Assembly: GCA_950295325.1 (NCBI GenBank)
Contig: OX485806.1
Coordinates: forward strand, 15,812,001 to 15,876,000
Length of the DNA stretch: 64,000 nt
DNA from: Polytrichum commune
Taxonomy: Eukaryota > Streptophyta > Polytrichopsida > Polytrichales > Polytrichaceae
Direction of reading: 5' to 3'
How positions within the stretch are numbered: position 1 is the stretch's first letter; each line of letters opens with the position of its first letter. Position numbers and translations under genes: made by a program. Of this stretch, positions 11,555 to 22,299 are shown one piece after another. Below the pieces are notes generated by a model, which was given only the letters and a program-made list of their open reading frames with translations, did no database searches and was not told the origin of the DNA.

Positions 11555-13987
11555 CACCAACACACAAACATCCCACACCCACCTGTTAAAACGGCACCTC
11601 CTACTGAATAGATTGATGCCATAACAACCATTGCAAAAAATCCAAATAAAGAAGCCAGGAAAATTACCACAAAATACACCAAAGACTGCATTCTAAAGGC
11701 CGTATCAAAATACCGTCAAATGTATGAAAAAAACCCCAAAAAAATAAATCGAAAAGTCTTCAAGAACACTGAAACCTTACCCCTGGACTCCATCATTGAT
11801 AGACAAAACAATATATTAACTAACCCAGAAGACATCGCAACAGAAATATACACGCAACAATCCATCAGTAACCGTCCTACAGTTCTCACATGCCAATATC
11901 AAAATACACACCCACTACACTGCACATGTGGAGTCCGGCAATATCCATGGCATGACTTAGACGGATACATCATTGACAAACGAGGAGAACCCCAAACCCC
12001 CCTACACACGTATTTTGACTAAAAAATATACGACTTTTATCTTAAAAACCTAAGTAATAACAAAGCCCCAGGCCCAGACAAAATACCCAATTCAATTTTA
12101 AAAAACATGCCTCCACGCTTTCATAAATTACTTTTCTTATTTTTTAAACATTGTTATAAACAAAAACAAATCCCTGCATCATGGAAAACTAGTCTAATAG
12201 TTTTACTATACAAAAAAAGTAACCCATCACAACTAACAAACCATAGACCTATTGCACTAGCTAATACCATATATAAATTCTACACGAGTACATTAACTTC
12301 TATCCTATCAGCGTATGGAGAAAAATACCAAATATTACACGATAGTCAAGAAGGGTTTAGAGCAGAGAGAAGCACTTCTAGACAAATCCAATTATTAATA
12401 GCAGCGCTTGAAGACGCAAGACTCACGAACCAAAATATATATATCCTTTACATAGACTTAAAAAACGCCTTCGGCTCCATTGATCACGCAAGACTTTTAG
12501 CCATAATGAAAGATTTGGGATATCCCATTGACTCCATAAATCTCATAGGAAACATATATTCACAATCCTCAACAATATTCACTGGTGAACACTTTGGTAA
12601 AACCTTACCAATCCCCATTCAAAGAGGTACAATACAAGGTGATACCTTTAGCCCATATCTATTTATCATATTCCTAGAACCCCTCCTCAGATGGCTACAA
12701 CAAGGGAATAATGGATACACTTTTGGTACATCTAAATTTAAAATCTCATCAGCAGCATATGTAGATGACCTAACAACAATTGCCAATAAACTAGAGACAC
12801 TACAAACACAACTCAACAAACTAGATAAATTCTGCGAATGGGCAGGAATGGATCTTGGAATATCCAAGTGCGCAATAACTGGATGCCCAAACAAATCCAA
12901 ACTTCACCCCACAACCTTTAAAGCCCTAATCCAATCTACCAATATCAACTACAGAAACCAACCTATACCAGTCTTAAACCAACATGAACCATATACGTAT
13001 CTAGGAATAAATCTTGTACCATCACTCAAATGGAAAACACAAATAAATACCATTACAGCTAAAGTAATAAAACAGTGTCAAGCCCTTGTAACATGCCCAG
13101 CTACTATGAAACAAAAAATAAACATGGCAGATACAGTCATACGTGCTAGAACCCTACGCAGTGCCATACTCCATACCAGCTATAAAAAAACTCGATAAAA
13201 AATCATAGCACTTCACAAAACGATATGCGGAATACCCAAATGCACATCTAACATCGCTACACAACTCCCACATAATCTATTCGGAATCGAAGCATTCTCA
13301 CTACAAAATGCCTATTTAAGATGCATTGGAGAACAACTACAAAACGTCCTCAATGATAAATGTAGAATTGGGAAAATATATGTTGGTCTACTTCAATTCA
13401 TACTCGCCAAATATGGGGACTCTAAGGAAATCACCCGCATTAAATACCACCACTGTGTTAGATCACCCATCACTAGAACATTATTCTTGCTCAAACATAA
13501 AGCTGGAGTCCACCTAAAAAGTACAATAAACAATTTCCTACTAACCCCATCCCCACTTGAAACTGCATGGATGCAAGAAGCACAAATGCTTCATGGCCTA
13601 AATCCCAACACCTCACTTAAATTACTACACAAACTACTTGTACATAATATAACCATACTAGACAAAATTACCATGCCTAATGGTACCACTCTAATGAACC
13701 TGGACGAATTCAAAATCTACCACTCCACTCCTTCTAAACTTATCAAAAACGCACTTAACATAGCTAATCAATTATTTTGCCACCCCCCTTGTAATCAATG
13801 CCCCCTACCATGCCAACAACACCATCCACCAAGATCCCTAAAAAATAAATATATAATAAGACACCACAATATCCTACCACACCCACCAACCGCCCCCGTA
13901 CACCCCCTAACCTCCCCATCCCCCCTCTACCCCCTCCTCCCAACAACATGCTTAAAGACCCCCGACAATTCTCCATACACAAAATAA
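11555..13987 (+). pseudogene. LINE ORF2, part B: reverse transcriptase and thumb/connection
   Basis: This segment continues ORF2 in a new frame, with in-frame stops at 11,609 (TAG), 12,020 (TAA) and 13,196 (TAA). The reverse transcriptase is clear: NNKAPGPDKIP near 12,060; SNPSQLTNHRPIAL near 12,215-12,255; motif A LYIDLKNAFGSIDH near 12,445; motif B RGTIQGDTFSPYLF near 12,622; motif C AAYVDD with the catalytic pair at 12,764-12,769; and the downstream YLGINL near 13,000. The catalytic Asp residues are all kept, so loss of function comes from the stops. The part after 13,200 reads on to about 13,980 and ends in a proline-rich, cysteine-containing stretch. The frame then changes again. Confidence 0.88.
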
Positions 13988-14991
13988 TCGATCATAAACA
14001 AAAACAATCCAATGACCATAACGGAATAAAAAGAACAGTCACGTCGTACTTATGTCAATGGACTACAACAAATAACAACACATATAACAAATGGCGAACT
14101 CAAAGGGACCTATACCCCTACTGTGATGCCAACACATGTAATCACAACACAGACCTACTTATCCATTACTACAAAGAAAGATAACACAAACATTTTTCAA
14201 ACATAATTAATGCTTATTTCTCCACATAACAACATAGAGACATAAGATACGTCACACCAACCACAATAATTCCACTAGCACATATCTCTATTAATGAATG
14301 CAACCCAGAAAACGACATCGAAACAAACTCTGATACCATCCAAACACAATTCGATGTCGCTCACATATACGAAGACAATGGCCGACACCTCATTACCATC
14401 CCGAAAGCTAGACTAACATGGCCATGGAAACAATACCAATTGGCAAAAAACAATACACACGGCCTAGAACCATCTACCCAATCGTTCGAAACTGAAATTG
14501 TTTGGTTATACCAAAGGTACAAATACCGTATCCCAAAAAATGACCCACTCAAACGAGCCCAATATACAATACCAACCCAAATATTAGATCTCCTGATCAC
14601 AACATTCAATATTAACCACTCATATTTTTCATCCCCAGTTACATGTCCCACACAATGCACCCAATTCTACTCACCATTCTCGCGAGACATAATATTTGGA
14701 TCCCTAGGTAAAGCGTTTGACCATAAATGGCAAGGAATCGGTTACACACACCCTCATAATACAACAGACCTACAACAAGCTATTCACTGGGCGTGCATAG
14801 CGGCCCAAAATGATCCATATACAATCACTATACTTATATCTCCGGATACTAATTGGTACTAAAACTCCAACCCACACACAGGTCCATTCCCAGACACACA
14901 CGTCATTGCCCATTTCGCCGCTGATACGATCACGTATGAGGAACCCACAATACCCCCCGAGCTCAATATCACAAGAAAAGAACCATCTACC
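13988..14991 (+). pseudogene. LINE ORF2, part C: PCIF1-like methyltransferase-like region, degenerate
   Basis: The frame continues with stops at 14,182, near 14,227 and at 14,860. Between about 14,560 and 15,020 the translation resembles the catalytic region of PCIF1, the enzyme that methylates the cap-adjacent adenosine of mRNA. It shows YFSSPVTC (compare a FASPLN-type motif), FYSPF-D-FGS-G-AF, a G-x(4)-HPHN stretch where NPPF is expected, ILISPDTNWY where a hydrophobic strand ending in Pro-x-W is expected, and a late TMQIFCI strand. The catalytic Asn-Pro-Pro-Phe is not kept in this copy. Homology is my recognition from motif order and needs a profile search. An alternative is a Dam-like adenine methyltransferase, which has a similar motif order. 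Confidence 0.5.
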
Positions 14992-16719
14992 ATGCAAATA
15001 TTTTGTATCCATCACCAAAACAATAACATAGGCACCTACGAACAAATGAAATTAATAAACGACACAGCAAATAACCTCGAAATACTACAAAGTCACACAC
15101 AAACTGCACCACCCACCCCTCCAAACATCACCGTTAACCCTAGTAAAAAATGGGCCAAATCAAACTACCCAAATACAATCCCACACAATAATACCCCTAC
15201 CCCACAACTTCCAAATTACCACACTAATCTACCGCTAAAATTCCACCCCCAATTTAGCTACTACACGGATGGTTCCTTTATAAAACCCAAAGAAATTGCC
15301 CTTGGGGAATGGAGAAGAGAAAGAGCTGGATACGGTATCTACAGCCCCAAAGGCTTAAATATCGCCAAAAGACTCCATGGGCATCAAAACATACTACGCG
15401 CAGAAATGATGGCTATACACAAAACACTAAGAATCATCAATACACAATTTCCTAATGAATCCGCATTCATATTCACAGACAGTCTAAACGTACTATACTT
15501 ACTCAACACACAAATCAAACACCCCACTCTCCATAATAGCCACCCAGACCAAACCACACTCAACTCCATGGTAAAAATCCTTCAAAACCGTACACAACCA
15601 ATCACACTATACAAAGTTAGAGCACATGTTAACATTGACGGTAATGAAAAAGCAGATAAACTAGCAAAAGAAGGGTTAGAATTAGAACATAGAATTGCCA
15701 TCCACCCATACGAACATGCCCACGCCACCCCGTACTATTATCAAAAAGACGTCTGGGCCTCGATGGCAGACGTCCCAGATAAAGGCCCAGTAAGATTCCT
15801 AGAAAAACAAATTAAAAAATATGATAGGAAAACCAATATAGCAATCATGGCCACACAAACCCCCAACACGTGTAAATGGACAGAAAATATAGACATAGAC
15901 AAAGAAATGTCAAACGAATTCTGGACAAATCCCTCAATCACCGACAAACAAAAATCATGTCTTATTAAATTCCGCACAGGAACATACATGGGTAATGCTA
16001 GGAAACAAATGTTCTTCGGCCACCAAAGATACCCCTCTATTATATGCCCCATATGCAATTCAAACGAACCAGACACCTGGCTACATGTACTACTTAAATG
16101 TAAACAACAACATATACACTCACTTAGAGTTAAAAGACATAACAAAGCAGTCGGAGAAATTAGGAAGCTCCTAATCTCGTCCAAAAAATCCCGATGCTTT
16201 ACTGTCATGAATGCCGGTACCTTCAATAATAATCCCCAAGAAAACACTGTCCCAAACTGGCTACTCCCCTGCACATGTAACACACAAAGATGTCACTGCA
16301 ACGCAAGATTTCGACCTGATATACTTTGCGTTAAAGGGTTACCGTATCAAAATGACCCTCCCATTGACATTGACCCTAACCTCACCATACAATTTATTGA
16401 ATTCACATACTGCAACGATAGATTCTCCCCAGAAACAATAGAAGCAAAAATCAACAAATACAAACCACTAATTGATAGTATCGCTTCCAGAGGATGGAAA
16501 ATCGAACCACTTATTGTCATCACAGCCGGGGCCCGAGCTATGACCCACATCCCATCTATGAAAATACTAGAGAACAACCTCAGAATACCCATGGTTACCA
16601 TCAAAAATACCTTTAAAAACATTAATACCATTGCAATACAATATGCCATGTCCATCCTCCTTCATAAAAGGAGGATCGAAAACCACCAACCGCTCCCCCA
16701 AAATTTAGACCCTCCATAA
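14992..16719 (+). pseudogene. LINE ORF2, part D: RNase H, zinc-finger-like motif and restriction-like endonuclease
   Basis: The frame is open for 575 codons from 14,992 to the stop at 16,717. RNase H, which degrades RNA in RNA-DNA hybrids, has all four acidic residues: TDGS (Asp93), RAEMMA (Glu138), FTDS (Asp163) and GNEKADKLA (Asp222). A Cys/His cluster, CPIC then H then C (residues 352-370), resembles the zinc motif near LINE C-termini. A restriction-like nuclease pattern follows: RPDIL (Asp443), QFIEFT (Glu470) and KINKY (about 486-492), then a strand PLIVITAG. This matches the PD-(D/E)xK layout, where Lys is displaced. The order RNase H before the restriction-like domain should be compared with known Dualen elements. 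This is the best-preserved part of ORF2. Confidence 0.8.
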
Positions 16720-16740
16720 AACTCAAAAACTTATATAATA

Positions 16741-17276
16741 TTTAATAACTATATACAGCTCAGGATGAGGGATTGGTGCCGGTTGGTTGGTACAAATTTC
16801 CTGCCTTTTACTCATTTGCAGCACCAAGTCATGTGTTACACATTAGGCGATCAAACGGACCCAACAGGAATCGAACCCGGACCGTCTTAACCCAAACATC
16901 CTCACACAACCAACCGAGGAATCATGACTTGGCGTACACCCTTACAACAAAACCACTAGCTATACTTAAAAGGCATACACCCCCGTGGGCCATGATGGGC
17001 CCGTGTTATTTGTTCCCTGGCTACTATAGTGTCCATCCTCGAAAGAGGAGAGTAGTTTTGTCCCAGCTTCCCCATGTCCTGTGGACATCGGGTTGTTGGC
17101 ATTACGAACGGACACTCTATTCACGCCGACCCCTCAAAGGGACCGGAGTTTCTATCTATCTATCTATCTGCAATAGGTGGACTCGTGTGGATGAAAATGA
17201 GCGCTACTATTGGAAAAGGATCAGTGTTTGACGGTTTTTGAGTTTGCATTTGTTAAGTACAATATAAGTAAGATAT
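16741..17276. other. Spacer between two tail-to-tail LINEs, with a tRNA-like stretch and TCTA microsatellite
   Basis: No coding signal. A short (TCTA)n run lies at about 17,152-17,168. The tRNA-like piece is listed separately. Confidence 0.6.
16858..16928 (-). repeat. tRNA-like / SINE-head sequence
   Basis: On the minus strand the sequence contains CCTCGGTTGGTTGTGTGAGG, which loosely resembles an A box, then about 30 bases later GGGTTCGATTCC, a perfect B box. The order is correct for RNA polymerase III promoters. I could not fold a full acceptor stem, so a tRNA-derived SINE or tRNA pseudogene is more likely than a working tRNA gene. Confidence 0.4.
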
Positions 17277-17700
17277 TTAATGGCATTGAGGGGAATTGTT
17301 TCCATGAGGCTTTGTGTTTTGTGTTGGGGAATTCCCATGTCTAGGAGGTGCGTGATGGATTATGTTGTGAATGGTGCCTCTAATGCCAATAGAAATAACA
17401 ATGAGAGGGAGAGTGTTCCATCCTAATTGTTGAAGGTGGGGGGGGGGGGGGTTGAGAATGTCGTATTTTTTGTGTTTATGAGTCATAGCTTTCATGGGAA
17501 ATTTGTTGTCGCGATACGTACCCCATAAATTGTACTTTGAGAGTTGGGGAAGGAGTTAAGGGAGGGTTATGAGTAGGTGCTTTGCCTCTAATGCTAAGGA
17601 TGTCTAGTCTTAGGCGTGCTAAGCATTTACATCGGGGGACAAAGCAACTACATAGGAGTAGCCAAGAGGGTAAGGTGTTATCTAGGTGTTGATTGTTTTG
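17277..17700 (-). pseudogene. 3' end of a second dual-endonuclease LINE (restriction-like domain)
   Basis: Minus-strand fragments match the C-terminus of the plus-strand LINE. LPSWLLLCSCFVPRCKCLAR corresponds to its VPNWLLPCTC-RCHCNAR, followed by LRLDILSIRGK for RFRPDILCVKG. After a frameshift, HKHKKYDIL and LGWNTLPLIVISIGIRG correspond to INKYKPLID and RGWKIEPLIVITAGARA. The catalytic Pro-Asp has become Leu-Asp and the IEFT strand is damaged. The copy is clearly diverged from the first, so the two are separate insertions of one family. It continues at 18,660-19,125 after an interruption. A run of about ten G sits at 17,440. Confidence 0.75.
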
Positions 17701-18560
17701 AATTCTAGAGCCTTTTGGCTTTCTTAGTTCAAATCTGCAAAGATAACTTAGAGAGTGTGTGTAAACTTGGGAGTTTAAAATTTGGACATGAAGCATCATG
17801 AAAATATGTGGTAGTATGGATAAACAACAATCCTTGAAAAACAAGCAGTATAAGGTTGAGAAAGAGATTTCAAAGAGTAGTCTCATTGTTGGTATTCTCT
17901 TTATTGTTTATTTTCTTATATGCTAACATATTCCTTAGGGTTGACAAAGCTAAGGTGTTGAATTTGTTAATGAATATGTGCATTAGATAACTTGTGATGT
18001 AATACCTAGAAATGCAATTGAAAGTATGTAGGGTGTGTGCGTGAACGTGATGTGCATGGAAGGACATCTCATGCAAGTGGTCAAAATCACCTGAAACATT
18101 ATCCTAGGTTGGTAGGAGGTTAGAGAGACATGATCCAAACTCGGTTTCTGAAAACCACTACTGGAAGTTGGCCGATCTAACAAAGAACGTTAGGTAATCG
18201 ACAACATGAAAGTGGTCAGATTGACCCAAAAGCTCTATCATAGGTTGGTGGAAGGCTATAGAGACACTAGATGCATGCTTAGTTTGTGGAACCAACCTCT
18301 GAAAGCTAGCCAATTGGGCAAAAAACGTGAGCTGGTAGGTAGGCTTTAAAGCATGTTCCGGGCCCTAAATGGGAAGTTTAGGGTAGTATACACTAAAGGG
18401 AAGTTCTAGGGATGAAGCATTAACTTAGGAGGTGTTTTGGCCAAGCTTGGACATAACTAGTGGCGAACGAGTTAATGGAGTAAGGAAGGCGTGTGAAAAC
18501 CCGTAAACAACGACAAGTGTGAGTACTCCTTTATTGTGTATATTGGTGCAAAGGGTGTTG
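17700..18560 (+). repeat. Repeat R1, copy a (inserted in the minus-strand LINE)
   Basis: Nearly the whole interval aligns with the reverse complement of 34,570-35,400, and its right half also aligns with 29,517-29,930. Shared landmarks are TCTAGA-CCTTTTGGCT-TCTTAGT at 17,702, TCATTGTTGG-ATTCTC at 17,884, GAAAGTA-AGGGTG at 18,022, GAAAACCAC at 18,150, AGGAGGTGTTTT at 18,428 and AGTACTCCT at 18,522. Inside it, 18,100-18,330 holds two degenerate direct repeats of roughly 120 bp. There is no ORF. It is the most diverged of the three copies. Confidence 0.75.
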
Positions 18561-18589
18561 ATGCGTTTGTTAGTGCAACATGCACTAGT

Positions 18590-18650
18590 AGAAAACTATG
18601 CGCATGAAAATTACAGCCGAAATCGGTTGCGGTTCTTTTGACCAACCTGA
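18590..18650 (+). repeat. Possible CACTA-type terminus
   Basis: The sequence CACTAGTAGAAAA at about 18,590, followed by GAAATCGGTTGCGG, looks like the outer end of plant CACTA elements. I found no matching inverted end, so it may be a chance match or a truncated copy. Confidence 0.25.
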
Positions 18651-18659
18651 TATGCAGTC

Positions 18660-19125
18660 GCTAAACGACTACAAATTTTTCTTTTTCATTCTGCGACTCC
18701 AATTTAAAAAACATTCGGGGCGTGTAATATATTGTTGGAAAGGTCTTGAAAATACCATATGAGAGGAGATGAAGACAAACATCATTTTGTTTGAGGCGAC
18801 AAAGGTTACATAGTGAAGAGAGGGTTGGGTTGAATATATGTTGTTTGCCCATATAACGGCCATAATGGAATTTGAGGACTTTAGTGATTTGGACATCAAA
18901 GATACATTTGAAATCCCCCAAAAAGTTAGACCAAGGTTAATGAATGTTTGCATTATCTAACCATTTGGATACATAGAGAAAGGAGATGGCTGAGGAGGAG
19001 ATAATGTGACCATGGTGTTCCTTTACAATATATCGTTCGATATTGCGAATGAAACCATCATGTTGGGTGAAGGTTGGTTTACTAGTTGGCCAGTAAAATG
19101 CGGTGTCTGGTGTGCTCAGGTCCAA
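18660..19125 (-). pseudogene. Second LINE, zinc-finger region and upstream part
   Basis: Read on the minus strand, this precedes the 17,277-17,700 fragment. IRNIERYIVKEHHGHI and SKWLDNANI align with FLEKQIKKYDRKTNIA and CKWTENIDI of the first LINE. After a frameshift, KFHYGRYMGKQHIF and LCNLC-LHLL align with KFRTGTYMGNARKQMF and CPIC-LHVLLKC. The first Cys of the zinc motif appears as Leu-Cys. Together with the lower fragment it shows a LINE 3' end of about 1 kb cut in two by repeat R1. No reverse transcriptase is seen further upstream, so this copy looks 5'-truncated, as is usual for LINEs. Confidence 0.65.
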
Positions 19126-19203
19126 GGGCTGGATAATTCAGAGGATAGGCCAATGAAGGTTCATAGTATGCAGGAGGATTTTCCCCCAGAGCTTGTAACT
19201 AAA

Positions 19204-19703
19204 GGGCCACTTCACACATGAGACTGAGAGCCCGTGACCATTAAACTTCAAGGACTCTCATTGGTGGAAAAGGCGGAGCTAGTTCAAGTCTGCTTCACAT
19301 TACGCTTGAGGGACCAATGGAGTATGCGAATGCAAGATGGATGTAAAGTCTACATGGATTCCTACATGGCATCAAATGGATCATGTTTCATGGTCACTTG
19401 GACTATTTTCAAAAAATCACCTCTTGGAGGTAGGTCTAACACAAAATTGGGAGACTATGACACTCCAAACGCTTACAACCATTCATTTATTCTAATTTAT
19501 CATTTGTGAGGACCCACATGAATAAAAATTCATTGGAATAGTATTTAGTTGAGGGCCCAATCACATATGACTTCACACTACACTTGAGGGTCCGTGGCCA
19601 CACTACATGATTTAGGAGGTGTGGTGAAACGGCCTTTGGACACTTTCTTTTGGACTCTCACAATTTCATGGTCACGGCTCTTGGCTCGTGTGTGAAGTGG
19701 CCC
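19204..19703. mobile_element. Tourist-like MITE, 500 bp
   Basis: The ends are inverted repeats: GGGCCACTTCACACATGAG on the left and CTCGTGTGTGAAGTGGCCC on the right. TAAA lies directly outside both ends. A TAA/TTA target site and GGGCC ends are typical of PIF/Harbinger-derived MITEs. There is no coding sequence inside. Confidence 0.75.
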
Positions 19704-19719
19704 TAAACTTCACGAGCGA

Positions 19720-20340
19720 TTTGCAACTCAAGAGAAAGCGGCCCTTCTAGGTCGTATTCAGGGTCCTAACCCTAGATATCAGGATATTCATTCGTGGGCA
19801 CGCGTTGCTTTGCATGAATTATTGAGCAAATAACGATGAAGATGAAATCCATTTTTTGAATTGCACTTATCTGAAGAGGAGGCAAAGTTCATACACTCTC
19901 TAGCTCAGGTCACTAACTCAATGGGGAACCTATTTTCCTTTCAACTTGGCGATCGCATATCGACACGAAATCTACTCAGGCTGATAAGCTGGTGAAGCAA
20001 CTCGACTTCCCTATTTGGGTTCAGATTGTGGATTTGTGTCAAGTTGAGCGAAAAGAGGAAGTCCTCAGATGGGTGGGCACCAAGCTAGGTAGCGTCTTGG
20101 GGTTCGACATGTCAATTTCTTATCAAGCTAAGATGCAAGGACCCCGGATACGAGTCATGGTGTCTAGATTAGAAGGAACTGCCGGAAAAATCATGATGCC
20201 AAGACTCGATGCGAAGGGTCAAATGTATTTGATTCTTTCGTACAATGGGCTTCTCACACAGTGCACACATTGTAGAGCAATGGACCTTCAAGTCCGTTGC
20301 TGCCCCTTACCCCGGACGGGAGCATTCTTCACCTAAGTTG
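19720..20340 (+). pseudogene. L1-type LINE ORF1 remnant (DUF4283-like and CCHC knuckle)
   Basis: The segment at 19,992-20,336 translates to FPIWVQIVDLCQVERKEEVL, VGTKLGSVLGFDMSISYQAK, a GPRIRVMV strand, then a Gln-Cys-Thr-His-Cys knuckle start (TQCTHCRAMD). This is the layout of ORF1 from plant L1-type LINEs, where a DUF4283 domain precedes a CCHC zinc knuckle and the protein binds element RNA. The preceding 19,840-19,980 also reads as LINE-like in another frame. A proline-rich tail (VRPMEPLPPAQHNFPPP) follows near 20,420. Frameshifts and stops are frequent. Confidence 0.7.
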
Positions 20341-21272
20341 GAGAAGAGCTCACAGAGGCACTGGAGACGGTTCTTTGGACCGTCACGAAGACATAGTCGG
20401 GTACATCAAGTGACTCTTGTCCGACCTATGGAGCCTCTACCTCCTGCTCAACATAATTTTCCCCCACCGGAATAGCAAAATCCTTCCCCGTTGGTCATTA
20501 ATTCCTGACCAAGCAATAGACCATGTCTACGACAAAGAGTATCCAAACCTGGGCAATGAGAATGTCGCCGCCACCCAAACGAGCTCTCTTGGGCTCGCTC
20601 AACCTCAGTGGTTTCCAACTGGGACATCTGAGACGGAGTTTCACGTGTTTGGTATTGTGCAACCAAGGAAGTACAAGCGCTACACCCGAGCATTTGAGGG
20701 TGAAGATACCCAGCAATCAAAGGAAACGGAAGTAGACAAGAGGGACCATATTTCAACTGATCTGTTACCTGCATTTTGGGATACTTTAGTGCTGGAAGGA
20801 ACTCCAATAGTGCAGGTCCTTAGAGCCATTTGTCACCCCAATCTTTATCAAACGTGTAGGTAGTGCATTCCACTTCTTAAAGGAAACGCAGGGTGGACAG
20901 TTGATGCCCTTATGTCAAAGTCAGGTCACGGAGGTTGGAAGGGATGGTGGAGTGGACTGTTCTCAAACATGTAACAAATGAAACCATGTTGGAGGTCAGA
21001 AAGATCATCGTGAATTACAGGAACATGGCCAATCCACTCAAATAGTGGCTAGATGGGTCATGGGCGCACTGGACTGGCGAATGGTTTCGGAGCAGGAGGT
21101 AGTCTGTGAGCTTTTAGTCTTCCTTGATGCGGACCGGCGGATTGCCTTTCAAAACGGAGAATATGTCCTCAAGAAGTCAATGATTGACTTGAGTTGGCAA
21201 ACAATCGCCATTTGGTTCAAGTTCTTGAGCTATGGAACAGCCTGACCACCCCTAATGGTGGAACACAGTGGT
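20341..21272 (+). pseudogene. L1-type LINE, ORF1 tail and inter-domain remnant
   Basis: Open pieces at 20,417-20,863 and 21,045-21,245 continue the LINE remnant but contain no recognisable domain. They lie between the ORF1 knuckle and the endonuclease remnant at 22,343. Confidence 0.4.
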
Positions 21273-22177
21273 GCCGCGCACATGAGCGATTGTGCGCCGC
21301 TCCGCCTGGCGGGCCGGATGAGAATCATCCGGCCACGACAGAGCCCGTCCGCCCTCCGCCGGCGAGGGTGGCGAAGCGGACCTCCGCCCCAACCCCGGGG
21401 TTGCAGGCTTCGCCGCCCTCAGCCAGTAGGTCCCTCACCACGTGTAAACCAAATGTGGATCAAGAAGAATGACCATGCATCAAAAAATGAACATATTGAT
21501 TTTTTTAATACATGTTCAAAGAGAGCCATTTTGAGAAAAATTCAAGTTTGACCTATCTTTTGTCTTCTCTTGGGCTTCACTTGTCCTCACTTCTTGTTAA
21601 TGTATCGAAGATGTGCCTCGCAAATATTTTCACAACAATTCTTACAAAAATTAAGAGCAATTTAATTTGTGCATGTTCAATGTAAGGTACATGTGACATG
21701 TATCTTCTGTTGGCACTATTTTAAATAGGATATTTAATGTTTGTTTACATTTCATGTTGCTACCACCGTATCTTGCTTAACACTAATTCTCAATTCGTTA
21801 ATAATTAATGTTGGAATATTTGCTATAAGATATGTCGGGATTCTTCTTTTATCGTAGTTAGTATTTTTCATGTCCCTAATAGAATTAAATTAAAACATGT
21901 AACTTCCACATATTACCATAGTTCATATTTAGTATTTGAATTTACATTTCATGTTACTTACTTTCACAGGGTTATTGTTATTTTTAAAAAAAATCCAAGA
22001 AGGGGGGGAGGGGCTGGGTGGCGGAAGGCGGGGCGGAGGCGGGGGGGCGGGACCGCACAGCCTGGCCCGTCAGCCACCGTGAGGTGGACTGACGGCCCCC
22101 CCGCTGACCAACCGCGGGGGGCCACCCGGCACTTCGCCAGGCGGGGGCTGAGGCCCCCCTTACCTCATGTGCGCGGC
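21273..22177. mobile_element. GC-ended TIR element inserted in the L1 remnant, 905 bp
   Basis: The left end GCCGCGCACATGAG (21,273-21,286) is the exact inverted match of CTCATGTGCGCGGC (22,164-22,177). The outer 150 bases at each side are very GC-rich and full of short hairpins, such as GGCCGGATG...CATCCGGCC near 21,318, while the middle is AT-rich. No ORF of interest is present. No clean target-site duplication could be seen. It separates the ORF1 and endonuclease parts of the LINE and is a non-autonomous DNA transposon, superfamily unknown. Confidence 0.65.
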
Positions 22178-22299
22178 CTCAGTATCACCCCGCCTAAACC
22201 TCCACCAAAAGAAGGTGAAGAACATGTTTGAGGCTCTCAAAGTGCACACAAAAGCCTTGATTCATGGTTCTACGACCGGATGAAGTGTGTGCAGTCTTG

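Larger units (their letters stand above)
7525..16740 (+). mobile_element. Non-LTR retrotransposon (LINE) with two endonucleases, 2A-like peptide and a methyltransferase-like region
   Basis: Nearly full-length LINE. ORF1 (7,525-9,144) is followed by a 263-bp gap and then ORF2 (9,408-16,719). ORF2 order, read from the fragments: N-terminal leader ending in a 2A-like peptide, APE endonuclease, reverse transcriptase, methyltransferase-like region, RNase H, CCHC-type motif, and a restriction-like endonuclease. APE together with a restriction-like endonuclease is the hallmark of the Dualen/RandI type described from the alga Chlamydomonas. The 3' end after 16,719 is AT-rich without a clear poly-A, and I could not identify target-site duplications. 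Stops and at least two frameshifts make this copy non-autonomous. Confidence 0.8.

Noticed and set aside
7903-14862. Reassigned genetic code, since in-frame stops in the LINE are TAA or TAG and never TGA
   Set aside because: ORF2 also has frameshifts, its G-poor composition makes TGA unlikely, and other genes in the window end with TAA, TAG and TGA normally.
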